Of a stretch of 64,000 nucleotides of DNA, positions 20,365 through 28,809 are shown piece by piece. This stretch comes from Aerococcus christensenii. Lineage in GTDB: Bacteria; Bacillota; Bacilli; Lactobacillales; Aerococcaceae. Both the position numbers and the translations under genes were made by a program. The stretch lies in assembly GCF_001543105.1 (NCBI RefSeq), contig NZ_CP014159.1, positions 1 to 64,000 on the forward strand, in the 5' to 3' direction. How positions within the stretch are numbered: the first letter of the stretch is position 1; every line of letters begins with the position of its first letter. The notes beneath the pieces were generated by a model. It was not told the DNA's origin. It ran no database searches and was given only the letters and a program-made list of their open reading frames with translations.

Positions 20365-20993
20365 CGACGCTTAGTCTTTGACTTTTCATATCACTGTATT
20401 CCAATAAAAAAAGCTGGCCCTTTAAGATGGTTTGCTTTTTTTAGATTGCTTGCCTTTACAGGAATACGAAAAGGCGAAGCTTTAGCTTTAACTTGGGAAG
20501 ATGTTGATTTTTCCAAAAAAACGATCAATATCACTAAAACAGTAAGCGTTGATGAGTTCGGATTTGCGGTAATTAATCCACCTAAAACCAGAAATGGCAT
20601 TCGCCTTCTTCCAGCTGATAATGAAACCATGGATATACTAATGAGATGGAAAACGGAACAAGAAAAAGATATTTCTGGTTTAAAGGAAGAAACGAATATA
20701 AACAAATGGTTGGTTTTCAGTCAAATCACAAAGAATAGACCTTTAAATGCGTCAGCCCCTCGAAACTTCTTTGCTTCTTTTTGTAAAAAATATAATCTGA
20801 GATTTATTAAAATTCATGGTTTTCGACATACACATGCACACTATTTTTTGAAGCAGGGGTCCCCTTACCTGATGTAAGAGACCGTTTAGGCCATGGGTCG
20901 ATCTCCATAACAGTGGACATATATAACCATATTACGAGAAATAAACAGCAAAAAACGCTTGATTCATTTGTTAGTTATTTTAGCAATAAGTGA
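20365..20993 (+). pseudogene. Tyrosine recombinase (integrase) remnant, N-terminally truncated and frameshifted
   Basis: The reading frame opens after a stop at 20362 and shows the catalytic half of a phage/ICE-type tyrosine integrase. Visible are the first active-site arginine in LAFTGIRKGEALALTW and the HGFRHTHA box. A frameshift at about 20848, in a T run, ends the frame at 20877. The next frame continues with FEAGVPLPDVRDRLGHGS and the YNH tyrosine motif, ending at 20993. The N-terminal SAM-like arm-binding domain is missing. The gene lies 200 bp from the 3' end of a tRNA-Gln gene, the usual home of such integrases, so it marks an old integrated element. Confidence 0.85.
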
Positions 20994-21103
20994 TAAAAGT
21001 GATTCAAAATGCGATACCTAAGGCATTCTCCTATCAAAAAAGTCAGTAGCTTTTTCAGTAGTTTTTAGAAAAAAATAGGTGTAAATAAGCAAAACCATTA
21101 AAA

Positions 21104-21154
21104 ATGCCTATTCTCAGAAACGTTGATATATCAACGATAAGTAAGAATAGGCAT
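21104..21154. repeat. Nested palindromes between integrase remnant and tRNA-Gln
   Basis: ATGCCTATTCT (21104-21114) and AGAATAGGCAT (21144-21154) are perfect 11-bp inverted arms. Inside them sits a 16-bp perfect palindrome, CGTTGATATATCAACG (21121-21136). The position just downstream of an integrase and before the tRNA 3' end fits arm-type integrase binding sites or an attachment region. A terminator role is less likely because no T run follows on either side. Confidence 0.5.
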
Positions 21155-21193
21155 AAATAGGTTGTAATAAAAATGATACCACATAAGTGATAA

Positions 21194-21264
21194 CTGGGAT
21201 ACCAGGGTTCGAACCTAGGATTGCAGAGCCAGAATCTGCCGTCTTACCACTTGACCATATCCCA
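21194..21264 (-). tRNA. tRNA-Gln (CTG anticodon)
   Basis: Reading the minus strand gives a cloverleaf with acceptor arms TGGGATA and TATCCCA, a T-loop GGTTCGAACC, and an anticodon stem GCAGA/TCTGC around the loop TTCTGGC, hence anticodon CTG. The U1-A72 pair and discriminator G73 are typical of glutamine tRNAs. CCA is not encoded. The 3' end faces the integrase remnant. Confidence 0.9.
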
Positions 21265-21440
21265 AAAGTGCTCTGTGAGCTACAAATGAGATTATACCAC
21301 CAACTTCCTAAGACTTGCAAGCAATTTTACTAAATTATTTGCCAACATCCCCTCCCCTTATTTTGTCACGGAATTTTAAATTGCGCTTTTCAAGATTAGA
21401 AGCTACACTTAAAATGAAAATAAATAAAGGAGAATGTCCC

Positions 21441-22811
21441 TTGAAACCTACTCAATTAACCCCAAGCCAAAAAAAGCAAGTGCTTATTTACTATATAAGC
21501 CTCTTCATTTTAATTGGAATAGCTTTTAGCTTGATTCTATTCTACAAACATCAACAAACCCTTACCATTACTAACGGCATTGTGAATATGAGAGAAGGAC
21601 CTGGTATTACATATAATATGAAGGAGCAGCTCAAAGAGGGGACCCACTACCAAGTTCTTGATGAACAAAACCACTGGAAAAAAATTATTGCCAATGAAGG
21701 ACAAGTCGGTTGGATTCCTGATTGGCTCACAACAGACGGCGTTCTCTCTAGCAACGGCAACATGCAAAATTCAGGATTTATCGCAACAGTCATCAATAAC
21801 CAAGCCACCGTTCACGAAGAAGCTCAAGCTTCTTCCAAAGAGATCGGGAAGGCCTCCCAGGGGGAAAAATTCAACGTCATTCACCAAGAAGGGGGATGGA
21901 TCAATATCCAATTTCGGGACGATATTGGTTGGCTGCCTCAAGATAAACTCGAAATTACCCCAGGGACTATCGCGGAAGCTCCTAGACGTGAACAAACCCA
22001 AGAAGAACAAGAAGCAAGTAAGAAATTTCTTTCTCAATATGATGCCATTGTAACCGCTACGGCTGCTGGTGCGCATATCTGTAAAGCCCCTGAGAAAGGT
22101 TCTGAAATCGTCTACAAAGCTTCTAAAAATGAAAAGTTTGCCTATCTTGGTCAAAAGGGGGCCTACTACCATGTGAAAGTAGAAAACGGTCAAGAAGGTT
22201 ATCTCGCCAACTGGTTAGCAGATTCCAATTCTCAAGCCATGGCCAAGAAAGCAGAAAAAGCCGCTGCCCATTCTACCCTCAGTCATAAAACAATCGTTCT
22301 CGACCCAGGACACGGTGGTAAAGACCCAGGGGCTACTCGCGGAAACTACCAAGAAAAGGACTATACTCTTCAATCCGCCCAAGCCATTAAAAAAGCTCTC
22401 GAAGAAAAAGGAGCAACGGTCATTATGACTCGAAAAGATGATACCTTCATCGATCTAGGGCCACGTGCTGAAATTTATAATAAGGCCAAAGCCGATGCCT
22501 TTATCTCTCTACATTACGACGCTGCAGAAGAAACGACCGCTTCTGGGAATACAACCTATTATTATGATAAGAAGTCCATTCCTTTCGCAGAAGCCATCCA
22601 AGAACAACTTATGGAACAAATGAACGTTCCAAGTAATGGTATTCGGCACGCCGTCTACCAAGTTCTCGCTGATTCCCATAACCCCGCTATTCTGATTGAA
22701 CTGGGCTATATGTCCAACCCGAATGACGTAGATAAGTTTACTAAACCACAATATCATGACAAATTAGCAGACGCTATCGTCAATGGCTTATTAGTATACT
22801 TCCAAAATTAA
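21441..22811 (+). CDS. Membrane-anchored N-acetylmuramoyl-L-alanine amidase with SH3 domains
   Basis: I place the start at TTG 21441, 8 nt after AAAGGAG; an upstream in-frame extension lacks a ribosome binding site. Residues about 14-32 are a single membrane segment, so the enzyme is probably anchored with its body outside. Three SH3b-type wall-binding domains follow (about 38-95, 110-170 and 195-250, with NMREGPG and GWLPQDKLE signatures). The C-terminal Amidase_3 domain (about 280-455) has the zinc-ligand motifs DPGHGG, the glutamate in YQEKD, ISLHYD, and the catalytic glutamate in LIELGYM. It would cleave the bond between muramic acid and L-alanine in peptidoglycan during growth or separation. 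The gene stands alone between two decayed mobile segments and ends in its own terminator. It looks intact and is probably chromosomal. Confidence 0.9.
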   Translation: MKPTQLTPSQKKQVLIYYISLFILIGIAFSLILFYKHQQTLTITNGIVNMREGPGITYNMKEQLKEGTHYQVLDEQNHWKKIIANEGQVGWIPDWLTTDGVLSSNGNMQNSGFIATVINNQATVHEEAQASSKEIGKASQGEKFNVIHQEGGWINIQFRDDIGWLPQDKLEITPGTIAEAPRREQTQEEQEASKKFLSQYDAIVTATAAGAHICKAPEKGSEIVYKASKNEKFAYLGQKGAYYHVKVENGQEGYLANWLADSNSQAMAKKAEKAAAHSTLSHKTIVLDPGHGGKDPGATRGNYQEKDYTLQSAQAIKKALEEKGATVIMTRKDDTFIDLGPRAEIYNKAKADAFISLHYDAAEETTASGNTTYYYDKKSIPFAEAIQEQLMEQMNVPSNGIRHAVYQVLADSHNPAILIELGYMSNPNDVDKFTKPQYHDKLADAIVNGLLVYFQN

Positions 22812-22816
22812 AATTC

Positions 22817-22866
22817 AAAAGTCCAGATCATTTTCTCATGACAAAAGAACTGATCTGGACTTTTTT
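22817..22866 (+). terminator. Rho-independent terminator of the amidase gene
   Basis: A 14-bp stem, AAAAGTCCAGATCA with TGATCTGGACTTTT, followed by a T run. Confidence 0.9.
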
Positions 22867-22881
22867 ACATTCTTATGTTTT

Positions 22882-22922
22882 AAAAAGAGGCCGGGTAAAT
22901 TTCTAAACTTCCCGGACTCTTT
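22882..22922 (-). terminator. Terminator facing the topoisomerase remnant
   Basis: On the minus strand, GAGTCCGGG and CCCGGCCTC form a GC-rich stem followed by TTTTT. It closes the leftward transcription unit of the decayed mobile genes. Confidence 0.7.
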
Positions 22923-23734
22923 CTAACAAAGATTTCTTTTTGACCTTTTTATTCTTATCAAAATACTTTCTATTTTCTTTATCTTCTACAAAGCGAATGT
23001 CTTCATTATTCACTTTAGAAGTTCCTATTAACTAATAGTAGGGAACAGGTTTAAAATTTAAACGCTCTAAGTAATTCTTACATATCAGTGCATTAGTGGG
23101 CGTTTGAACTCGTCCGATTGACCAAGGCTTCCCTTTAGGCGAATGAATTTTTTGTGATTGAAGCAGGAGAGAAAAATATCGTGTTAAATTCATTCCAATA
23201 GGCCAATCAGCGGTTTGCCGAGTTCCTGCTTCTAACAAAGTAGTTAAAGGTTTCTTTACTATCTCTCAACGAACGAACCCCTCTTTTAATTTCTTTCTCT
23301 TGCAAAGAATTAATCCACAAACGCTGTTTTGGCTTTTTCCAAATATTTGATCCACACATTCTAAAAATGCTATAAGCAATGTTCTCTCCTTCTCTATCTG
23401 GATCAGTCGCTATGATAATCCGATCCACTTTTTTTTATTGTTCTTTGACAATATTAAATTGCTGACGAGTGGATTTATTAATCCAATATTTCATTGTTTC
23501 AGGGATAATGGGTAAGTCATTAATTACCCACTTTTTATATTTCTCATCGTAGGCATCAGGTTCTACTAAAGATACTAAATGCCCAATTTCCCAGGTAACA
23601 ATAGTATGATCGTTTAATAATGAACAATCATTGATTTCAATAAAGCCTTTAGTATGAGAAGTTCCTGATGCTCCAAGAGCTTTTGCAAATTTCCGCCCTT
23701 GATCAGGTTTTTCAGCTAATACAACAGTTATCAT
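22903..23734 (-). pseudogene. topB: DNA topoisomerase III remnant with unrelated C-terminal tail
   Basis: The gene begins at ATG 23734 with MITVVLAEKPDQGRKFAKAL, the Toprim start of plasmid/ICE-type topoisomerase III. An in-frame TAA follows NIVKEQ near 23435, after which the same frame continues with IIIATDPDREGENIAYSIF, the Toprim DxD metal site. A frameshift near 23240 is needed to join this to ADWPIGMNLTRYF and SIGRVQTPT. The reading stops at 23032, before the part that holds the catalytic tyrosine. Past that stop the same frame runs on for about 40 codons of Lys-rich protein ending in LLERVREV at 22903, which I cannot assign; a deletion may have fused it here. No activity is expected. 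Such genes travel with conjugative elements. Confidence 0.8.
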
Positions 23735-23830
23735 TTTAATTTCCTTTCTATAAGTTGACCCCAATCTCTCGGCAAATATCAAAACAAGTAATATAACGGC
23801 ATTACCTACTCAATATAAACGAAGATAAAT

Positions 23831-24484
23831 TTACGAAATAACTTTTTCAAGCGCTTCAATTGCTCCTTTAACCGCTGGTTGATTAAAGGCTGTCAAACAT
23901 TGAAAAATCGTATAGGCAGGGTTTGTTTTCGATCCCTGGTTAATAATTTCTACCGTATGACGGTTATTTTTATAGGTGTAATCCAGCAGAAGGCATTTAT
24001 TTTGAGCCGCTTTTTCGATATAAGAACCCACACAATTATGTTGAGCGTTTCCTTCCAGAATAAGTTTTTCACCTGTGTTTAAACGTGTCACCTTTAAAGA
24101 AGATTTTTTTAGTTTTTTCAATAGGGGTTGCCATTCTTTTGTGCGATTAAAACTTGTTTTATAGAATTGTTTGTATTTTAAATTAGATACCTGAACGCTT
24201 AGTTGTTCTTCTTCCTGACAAAAACGTGCCCATGATGTCCGATTAACTTCCAATTTTTTATAAGCACTTCTAAAAAGACGAATATAATCTAACACCGTAA
24301 ACCACTCAGGTTTATAAAAATCATCGGACAAAGGATCTTTATAATAGACCGTCAGGCAAAACCTTTTCATCAAGTACAGACAATAAACATCTTGATAAGT
24401 TATTTTAGCCCTAGCCGTACTCAGCCTTTTTAAACGTTCATGCCAAAACTGATAACATGTTTTTTTTCCTTTTTTTGATATCAA
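23831..24484 (-). CDS. PcfJ-like protein of conjugative elements
   Basis: The 217-residue product contains the PcfJ signature near its C-terminus: LNTGEKLILEGNAQHNCVG, then SYIEKAAQNKCLLL and HTVEI. PcfJ was named from the conjugation region of enterococcal plasmid pCF10 and its biochemical role is not established. The start is TTG 24484, overlapping the TGA stop of the preceding reading frame (TTGA), an arrangement typical of coupled genes in mobile elements. The neighbours (topoisomerase remnant downstream, nucleoid-protein remnant upstream) are all broken, so this one may be truncated at the N-terminus too. Function unknown. Confidence 0.65.
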   Translation of the reverse strand: MISKKGKKTCYQFWHERLKRLSTARAKITYQDVYCLYLMKRFCLTVYYKDPLSDDFYKPEWFTVLDYIRLFRSAYKKLEVNRTSWARFCQEEEQLSVQVSNLKYKQFYKTSFNRTKEWQPLLKKLKKSSLKVTRLNTGEKLILEGNAQHNCVGSYIEKAAQNKCLLLDYTYKNNRHTVEIINQGSKTNPAYTIFQCLTAFNQPAVKGAIEALEKVIS

Positions 24485-24821
24485 TTGACCACTCGGCGAA
24501 ATTCTTTATCCGTAAGTTTTAATTTTAATGAACGAAATAACCCAATTTCCCAATATTTCAGTTTGTTAAAATTAACACTTGCGTCAACCGTTGACTTTGA
24601 TCAACAAAATCATATTGTAAAGCTTTCAACTCTAAATACCGCGCATGGTCTAAAGCGAACTGCCCCTGTCTTCTTTTGGTTGTAAGTCTCACTTTATCGA
24701 TCATACTTTCGATATACTTTTGAAGCACGGTGACACTTAAATCCAAAGGCTTCGCAGATAAAATACCTTGATGCGTAGATATGTCATAAATATGTAAAAT
24801 TGCTTGCTGAATGATTGCCAT
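24483..24821 (-). pseudogene. Nucleoid-associated protein (NdpA-like) 5' fragment joined to another gene's 3' end
   Basis: An ATG at 24821 with an AGAGGAG site opens an 87-residue frame starting MAIIQQAILHIYDIS, which resembles the start of Gram-positive NdpA-like nucleoid proteins (normally over 300 residues). It stops at 24558. A second frame overlaps its end and continues with WEIGLFRSLKLKLTDKEF to a stop at 24483 that overlaps the PcfJ start. The simplest reading is a deletion or frameshift that left the head of one gene and the tail of the same or another. The NdpA assignment rests on a short stretch and is moderate. Confidence 0.5.
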
Positions 24822-24913
24822 ATGACTCCTCTTTTATCCCTTTTTATTCAGTTTAGCACAAAAAAGAAATAAGCAAAAAGGCCCCGTCTGATTATAATAT
24901 GTCCATAAAATTA

Positions 24914-24952
24914 GACACGAGAGTGCCCTTTGATAAGTCACTTACTCGTGTC
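24914..24952. repeat. Short inverted repeat at the edge of the mobile remnant region
   Basis: GACACGAG (24914-24921) and CTCGTGTC (24945-24952) are perfect inverted arms 23 nt apart, lying between the decayed mobile genes and the next operon. No T run follows on either strand. It could be the terminal remnant of an insertion sequence or a weak terminator of the next minus-strand operon; I cannot decide. Confidence 0.35.
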
Positions 24953-24969
24953 CGTTGTCGAAAAGCTAA

Positions 24970-26211
24970 TCAGCTTCCTCGTTTAATTGTTTTTTCTAAA
25001 TAATCTAATAAACTTGTGGTAAACGCAGGTCCACTAATTCTATTCAAACTTCCTTCTCCACAGGCAATTTCATTATATTGGGTCACTTTATCTTTACGGA
25101 TCACTTTCCCACTAATCACGACTGGGACTGGATCGCCACTATGTTCATACCGAGCGCACGGAGTAGAATGGTCAGCTGCCAAGCCAATAATGACTTCATC
25201 ATTAATCTCTTGCTCAATCCCTTTTAAGACATATCCAGCTAATTCATCATAACGATTAATTGCTTGTACTTTGCCTTCTATATTGCCATCATGGCCCATC
25301 AAATCTGCTGCTTTATAATGTAATGCCACAAAGTCATAAGATTTTAAGGCTTCCACTGCATAAGCAGCTTTTTTCTCAATGTTAGTATCAATATTTCCCG
25401 TAAAACTCAGATCTGTCCGTATATCAAACCCTGCTAATGTTGCAGCCCCTAACACTGTTTTTTCAGAGGCAATGCAGCAAGCTGTAAAGTTTAACCGCTC
25501 AGTGATTTTAGGCATATTGGTTAACTTTCCACTTCCTCTCGTTAAAATAGTATTAGCTGGTAATAGTCCCTCTTCTACACGTTTTTGATTAATTGGATGG
25601 TCTTTTAAAATCTCTTCAAATTTCTCACGAACTTTGTTTAAAATATCTGCTGTTCGTTTGGATTCAAAACTGTCATCAATCGGGCGTGCTTTTTTAGCTG
25701 CGATCCCTTCTTTCTTAGGATCCGTATCTGTAATTTGATCTGATAAACTTGTTCCTCTTAACACTAACACTGCGCGATGCTCTGTCGCTTCCTTGAAGAT
25801 AACTTTGACCCCTTCTACCTCAATATCATTTAGGGCTTCTGCTAATTCCTTGGCTCCTTGACGAATACGCCCTGCTCGACGGTTAATCACTACACGATCC
25901 TCATCAATCGTTCCAAAATTACAACGAAAGGCAACATCTCCTTCAAATAATTGAATGCCTTTTCCTGCAGCTTCCACTGGCCCACGACCAGGATAATTTT
26001 CATATAAGTAACCAAATAACGTCAAATGCCCTAAATCTGTTCCCACAGGAATACCTGCTTGATATAGATCCATTAAGCCAGTCATCCCATTGGTGGCAAT
26101 TCGATCCAAATGAGGCGTTGTTGCATATTGTAACGGTGTTTGATTATCTAATAATTCATAAGGCCAATCTCCTAGTCCATCGGCAATCATTAATAATACT
26201 TTTCTTCCCAT
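24970..26211 (-). CDS. Archaeal-type phosphoglycerate mutase homologue (alkaline phosphatase superfamily)
   Basis: A 413-residue protein. The start at ATG 26211 follows GGAGGAG; a longer upstream start lacks spacing. It aligns in motif order with cofactor-independent archaeal-type phosphoglycerate mutases (PF01676/PF10143): metal aspartate in IADGLGDWP (Asp11), GRGPVEAAGKGI, GDVAFRCNF, INRRAGRI, EHRAVLVLRG, ITDTDPKKEG, RVEEGLLPANTILTRG, LMGHDG and ADHSTPC. In characterised members the nucleophile is the serine of a GSD motif; here the motif is GTD (Thr58). Threonine nucleophiles occur in related phosphodiesterases and phosphonate hydrolases of the superfamily, so the substrate may differ from phosphoglycerate. 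The gene follows a DASS transporter by 21 bp in one operon, opposite a LysR gene, and a classical gpmA lies 2.6 kb away, which makes a glycolytic role less likely. Confidence 0.8.
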   Translation of the reverse strand: MGRKVLLMIADGLGDWPYELLDNQTPLQYATTPHLDRIATNGMTGLMDLYQAGIPVGTDLGHLTLFGYLYENYPGRGPVEAAGKGIQLFEGDVAFRCNFGTIDEDRVVINRRAGRIRQGAKELAEALNDIEVEGVKVIFKEATEHRAVLVLRGTSLSDQITDTDPKKEGIAAKKARPIDDSFESKRTADILNKVREKFEEILKDHPINQKRVEEGLLPANTILTRGSGKLTNMPKITERLNFTACCIASEKTVLGAATLAGFDIRTDLSFTGNIDTNIEKKAAYAVEALKSYDFVALHYKAADLMGHDGNIEGKVQAINRYDELAGYVLKGIEQEINDEVIIGLAADHSTPCARYEHSGDPVPVVISGKVIRKDKVTQYNEIACGEGSLNRISGPAFTTSLLDYLEKTIKRGS

Positions 26212-26232
26212 TTTCTTTCTCCTCCATTTCAA

Positions 26233-27672
26233 TTAAATAACAAATCTTATCCACGTAAAGTAAACCAAACACAATGCACATGAAGCAATGAAGCAAGATA
26301 CCAAGCCATACACTAACTCATCTTTAATTGTAAAATACCCTGTTCCAAAATAGAGGGTGTTCACTTTGGAATGAGGAGGTAAAGTAATTGTGGTTGCAAT
26401 ACCAAATGAACATACTAAAGCTAAAGGTGCAGGATCAATACCCAATTGCTTAGCCAATGTAATAATAGCTGGAATCAAAATTGTCGTTCTTACCGTCTTG
26501 CTGGTAAAAATAAGATGACTAAAAATCGTAATAAAGATTAAAATCACCGCAACAAAGGAGGGATTAATTTGATCTAATCCTATCATAGAAACCAAGTGAT
26601 TAATTGTCCAAGTTGCTGCTCCTGATTTATCCACGGCTTTTCCAATTGCATAAGCGCCTGCTGAAAAAATCATCAAGTCCCATTTAATATTGGCTTCTTT
26701 CCACTTAATAACACCAATACCTGGTAACAAACACAAAAGCATACTGAGTACAGCTGTTTGTTCAGTGGAAATATGAAACCCTAACCAAGCTTGTTGGTAA
26801 TCCCCAGTTGCCCACAACAGTAATGTAATCAAGAAAATACCTAAGGCTTTCTTTTCATTTTTAGAAAGAGGTCCCATATCTTCTAACTGTTGTTTTAAGA
26901 CTGCTGTAGCTTGTGCTAATTTTTCTTTACTTTTATCTTTATCCGTATATAGTTTTAACCCTACAAAGAAAGCAAATAAGGTGGTAAGCAAAGCTTGAGG
27001 AATCGCTCCCATCATCCACTGTAAATAACCAATTTTTGCTCCTGTTTGTTCATTAATAAAACCAACTGCTAACACTTGCGCAGAGGTAGCTGTCATTATA
27101 ACAGAGGTAGCAAAGGCATTATTTTGAATGCCTTGTAACATCATCAGTTTTCCAAATTTACTTTTCCCTGGTAACTCTTGATACACTTCCAAAATTACCA
27201 AAGCGATAGGCACAATTAATGATGCCCTCGCAGTTGTAGAAGGGACAAAGAAGGCTAAAATATAATTCACAATAACAAAAATAACTAAAACTTGTGTTGG
27301 CGTTTTGGCAAACCTCGTGGTTAAAGAAAGCGCAATTCGTTTTCCTAGATTCGTTGCACTCATCGCTGAAGTTAATACAAAGGCTGCAACCATTAACCAA
27401 ATAATATCAAACCCTAATGCGCCAAATGCACTACTTTGATCTTTCACCGCTCCAATCAATGGGAGCAATAACACCAAAACAATTGATGTTTGATAAATCG
27501 GAATAGGTCTTGCAATCCACATAATTAAAGCAAATACAAACAAAGCCATACTTTTTTGTGCCACGGATGTTAGCCCCTCCGGCGTGGGCATTAATAATAA
27601 AATCAAAGCAAGTAGACTAGCAACAATAACTGTAAGCCATCGATGATCCAGTTTTGATTTCTTATCTATCAT
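26233..27672 (-). CDS. DASS (SLC13) family anion symporter
   Basis: A polytopic membrane protein of about 479 residues with some 12 hydrophobic segments and the duplicated hairpin layout of divalent anion:Na+ symporters. Starting at ATG 27672 places the AAGGAG site 9 nt upstream; the ATG at 27681 is too close to it. The family uses two SNT signature motifs for sodium and carboxylate binding. Here the equivalent places read PSTTARAS (about residues 144-151) and FTSKTVRTT (about 390-398), so the asparagine is Thr in one and Lys in the other. Known substrates of the family are succinate, malate, citrate, sulfate and sulfonate-like acids. It is in one operon with the phosphoglycerate-mutase homologue, which suggests that the two handle the same acid. 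The substrate is unknown. Confidence 0.8.
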   Translation of the reverse strand: MIDKKSKLDHRWLTVIVASLLALILLLMPTPEGLTSVAQKSMALFVFALIMWIARPIPIYQTSIVLVLLLPLIGAVKDQSSAFGALGFDIIWLMVAAFVLTSAMSATNLGKRIALSLTTRFAKTPTQVLVIFVIVNYILAFFVPSTTARASLIVPIALVILEVYQELPGKSKFGKLMMLQGIQNNAFATSVIMTATSAQVLAVGFINEQTGAKIGYLQWMMGAIPQALLTTLFAFFVGLKLYTDKDKSKEKLAQATAVLKQQLEDMGPLSKNEKKALGIFLITLLLWATGDYQQAWLGFHISTEQTAVLSMLLCLLPGIGVIKWKEANIKWDLMIFSAGAYAIGKAVDKSGAATWTINHLVSMIGLDQINPSFVAVILIFITIFSHLIFTSKTVRTTILIPAIITLAKQLGIDPAPLALVCSFGIATTITLPPHSKVNTLYFGTGYFTIKDELVYGLVSCFIASCALCLVYFTWIRFVI

Positions 27673-27736
27673 TTTTCTCATACTCCTTCTATCCTGTAAT
27701 CGCTTAAGCTTGCTTTTAGTATACCTATGATTTTCC

Positions 27737-27785
27737 TATAACTCAATTCGATTATATTTAACTTTCGATTCGTTTTTGTTATAAT
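27737..27785 (+). promoter_or_regulatory. LysR box and promoter between DASS operon and lysR
   Basis: TATAA and TTATA arms at 27737-27741 and 27752-27756 with a 10-bp centre form a dyad with the T-N11-A core expected of a LysR-type box, in the middle of the divergent region. On the plus strand TTAACT (27758-27763) and TATAAT (27780-27785), 16 bp apart, make the lysR promoter. Confidence 0.55.
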
Positions 27786-27814
27786 TAGTCTATCAAATTT
27801 GACGAGGTGATCTT

Positions 27815-28690
27815 ATGGATATTGCAAAAATTGAAGCTTTTCTTATGTTAATGAAGACCAAACACTTTTCAAAAGCTGCGGATGAACTCTACATTTCACA
27901 ACCCGCTTTGACCAAGCGTATCCGCGCTTTGGAAAATGCATGTGGTGCTCCTTTATTTAACCGTTCTGGCAATCATATCTCTCTTACCTCACAGGGAGAA
28001 GCTTTCAAAGAATTTGCAGAACAAATCGCTGCCACTTGGTATGGTGCCAAAGAATACATTCACCAATTTGAAACTATGACTCGTGGTACCCTCAATTTTG
28101 GGACAACCAATTTTATTGGGGCTTATATTCTTCCTCAAATTATCGCCCCTTTTAAAGCGAAATATCCCAACATTGAAATTAATATGACGATTGCTTCTTC
28201 TAAACATATTCTTGATAAACTTCGTAAAAATGAATTAGAATTTATTTTTTTATCCGACTATATCAATTACGATAAAAACAACCTTAGTATTAATGATTAT
28301 CTTGTGGACCACATTAAACTAATTGTCGGATCAAAGCATCCCCTCTTTCATCAAACCACTTGCTCTCTTTGGGATGTTCAAGATGACCTCTTTATTACGA
28401 AAAATAAAAATTCATCCCTCAATCGCTTTATCGAACAACAATTAAGTGCCCATCATTTCGCCATTAGAAACAAAATCACAATTAGTACACAAACGGCAAT
28501 TAAAGAATCGGTCATCCATCATTTAGGGGTTTCTTTAATTTCTGATCTCGCCGTTAAAAGAGAGGTAGAAACAGGTTATCTACGTGCACTGGATTTTCAA
28601 GAATGTCCTATTACACGTACTATTCAATATCTCTATGTTAAGAATCGATACCTTACCCCCGCTGCCAAAACTTTCCTTGACTTGCTTTAA
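27815..28690 (+). CDS. LysR-family regulator, divergent from the DASS operon
   Basis: A 291-residue protein with the standard N-terminal winged helix-turn-helix (residues about 1-60: FSKAADELYISQPALTKRI) and a C-terminal effector-binding domain of periplasmic-binding-protein type. The ATG follows GAGGTGATC. It is transcribed away from the DASS/phosphomutase operon and by LysR custom would control it and itself in response to a pathway metabolite. Neither effector nor target is shown by the sequence. Confidence 0.88.
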   Translation: MDIAKIEAFLMLMKTKHFSKAADELYISQPALTKRIRALENACGAPLFNRSGNHISLTSQGEAFKEFAEQIAATWYGAKEYIHQFETMTRGTLNFGTTNFIGAYILPQIIAPFKAKYPNIEINMTIASSKHILDKLRKNELEFIFLSDYINYDKNNLSINDYLVDHIKLIVGSKHPLFHQTTCSLWDVQDDLFITKNKNSSLNRFIEQQLSAHHFAIRNKITISTQTAIKESVIHHLGVSLISDLAVKREVETGYLRALDFQECPITRTIQYLYVKNRYLTPAAKTFLDLL

Positions 28691-28809
28691 ACTTTTTCTC
28701 TAAAAGAATTGAAGTTCCTTCTAAAATAACGTAAAATAACTTTGTGAATGTTCTTTCACACTTACTAAAAGGGTGAAAGAAGAACAATAAAATTGAGGAG
28801 GAACTCAAA

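Noticed and set aside
21315..21440. Longer N-terminus for the amidase
   Set aside because: No ribosome binding site; a strong AAAGGAG with correct spacing points to TTG 21441, which also gives a normal membrane-anchor start.
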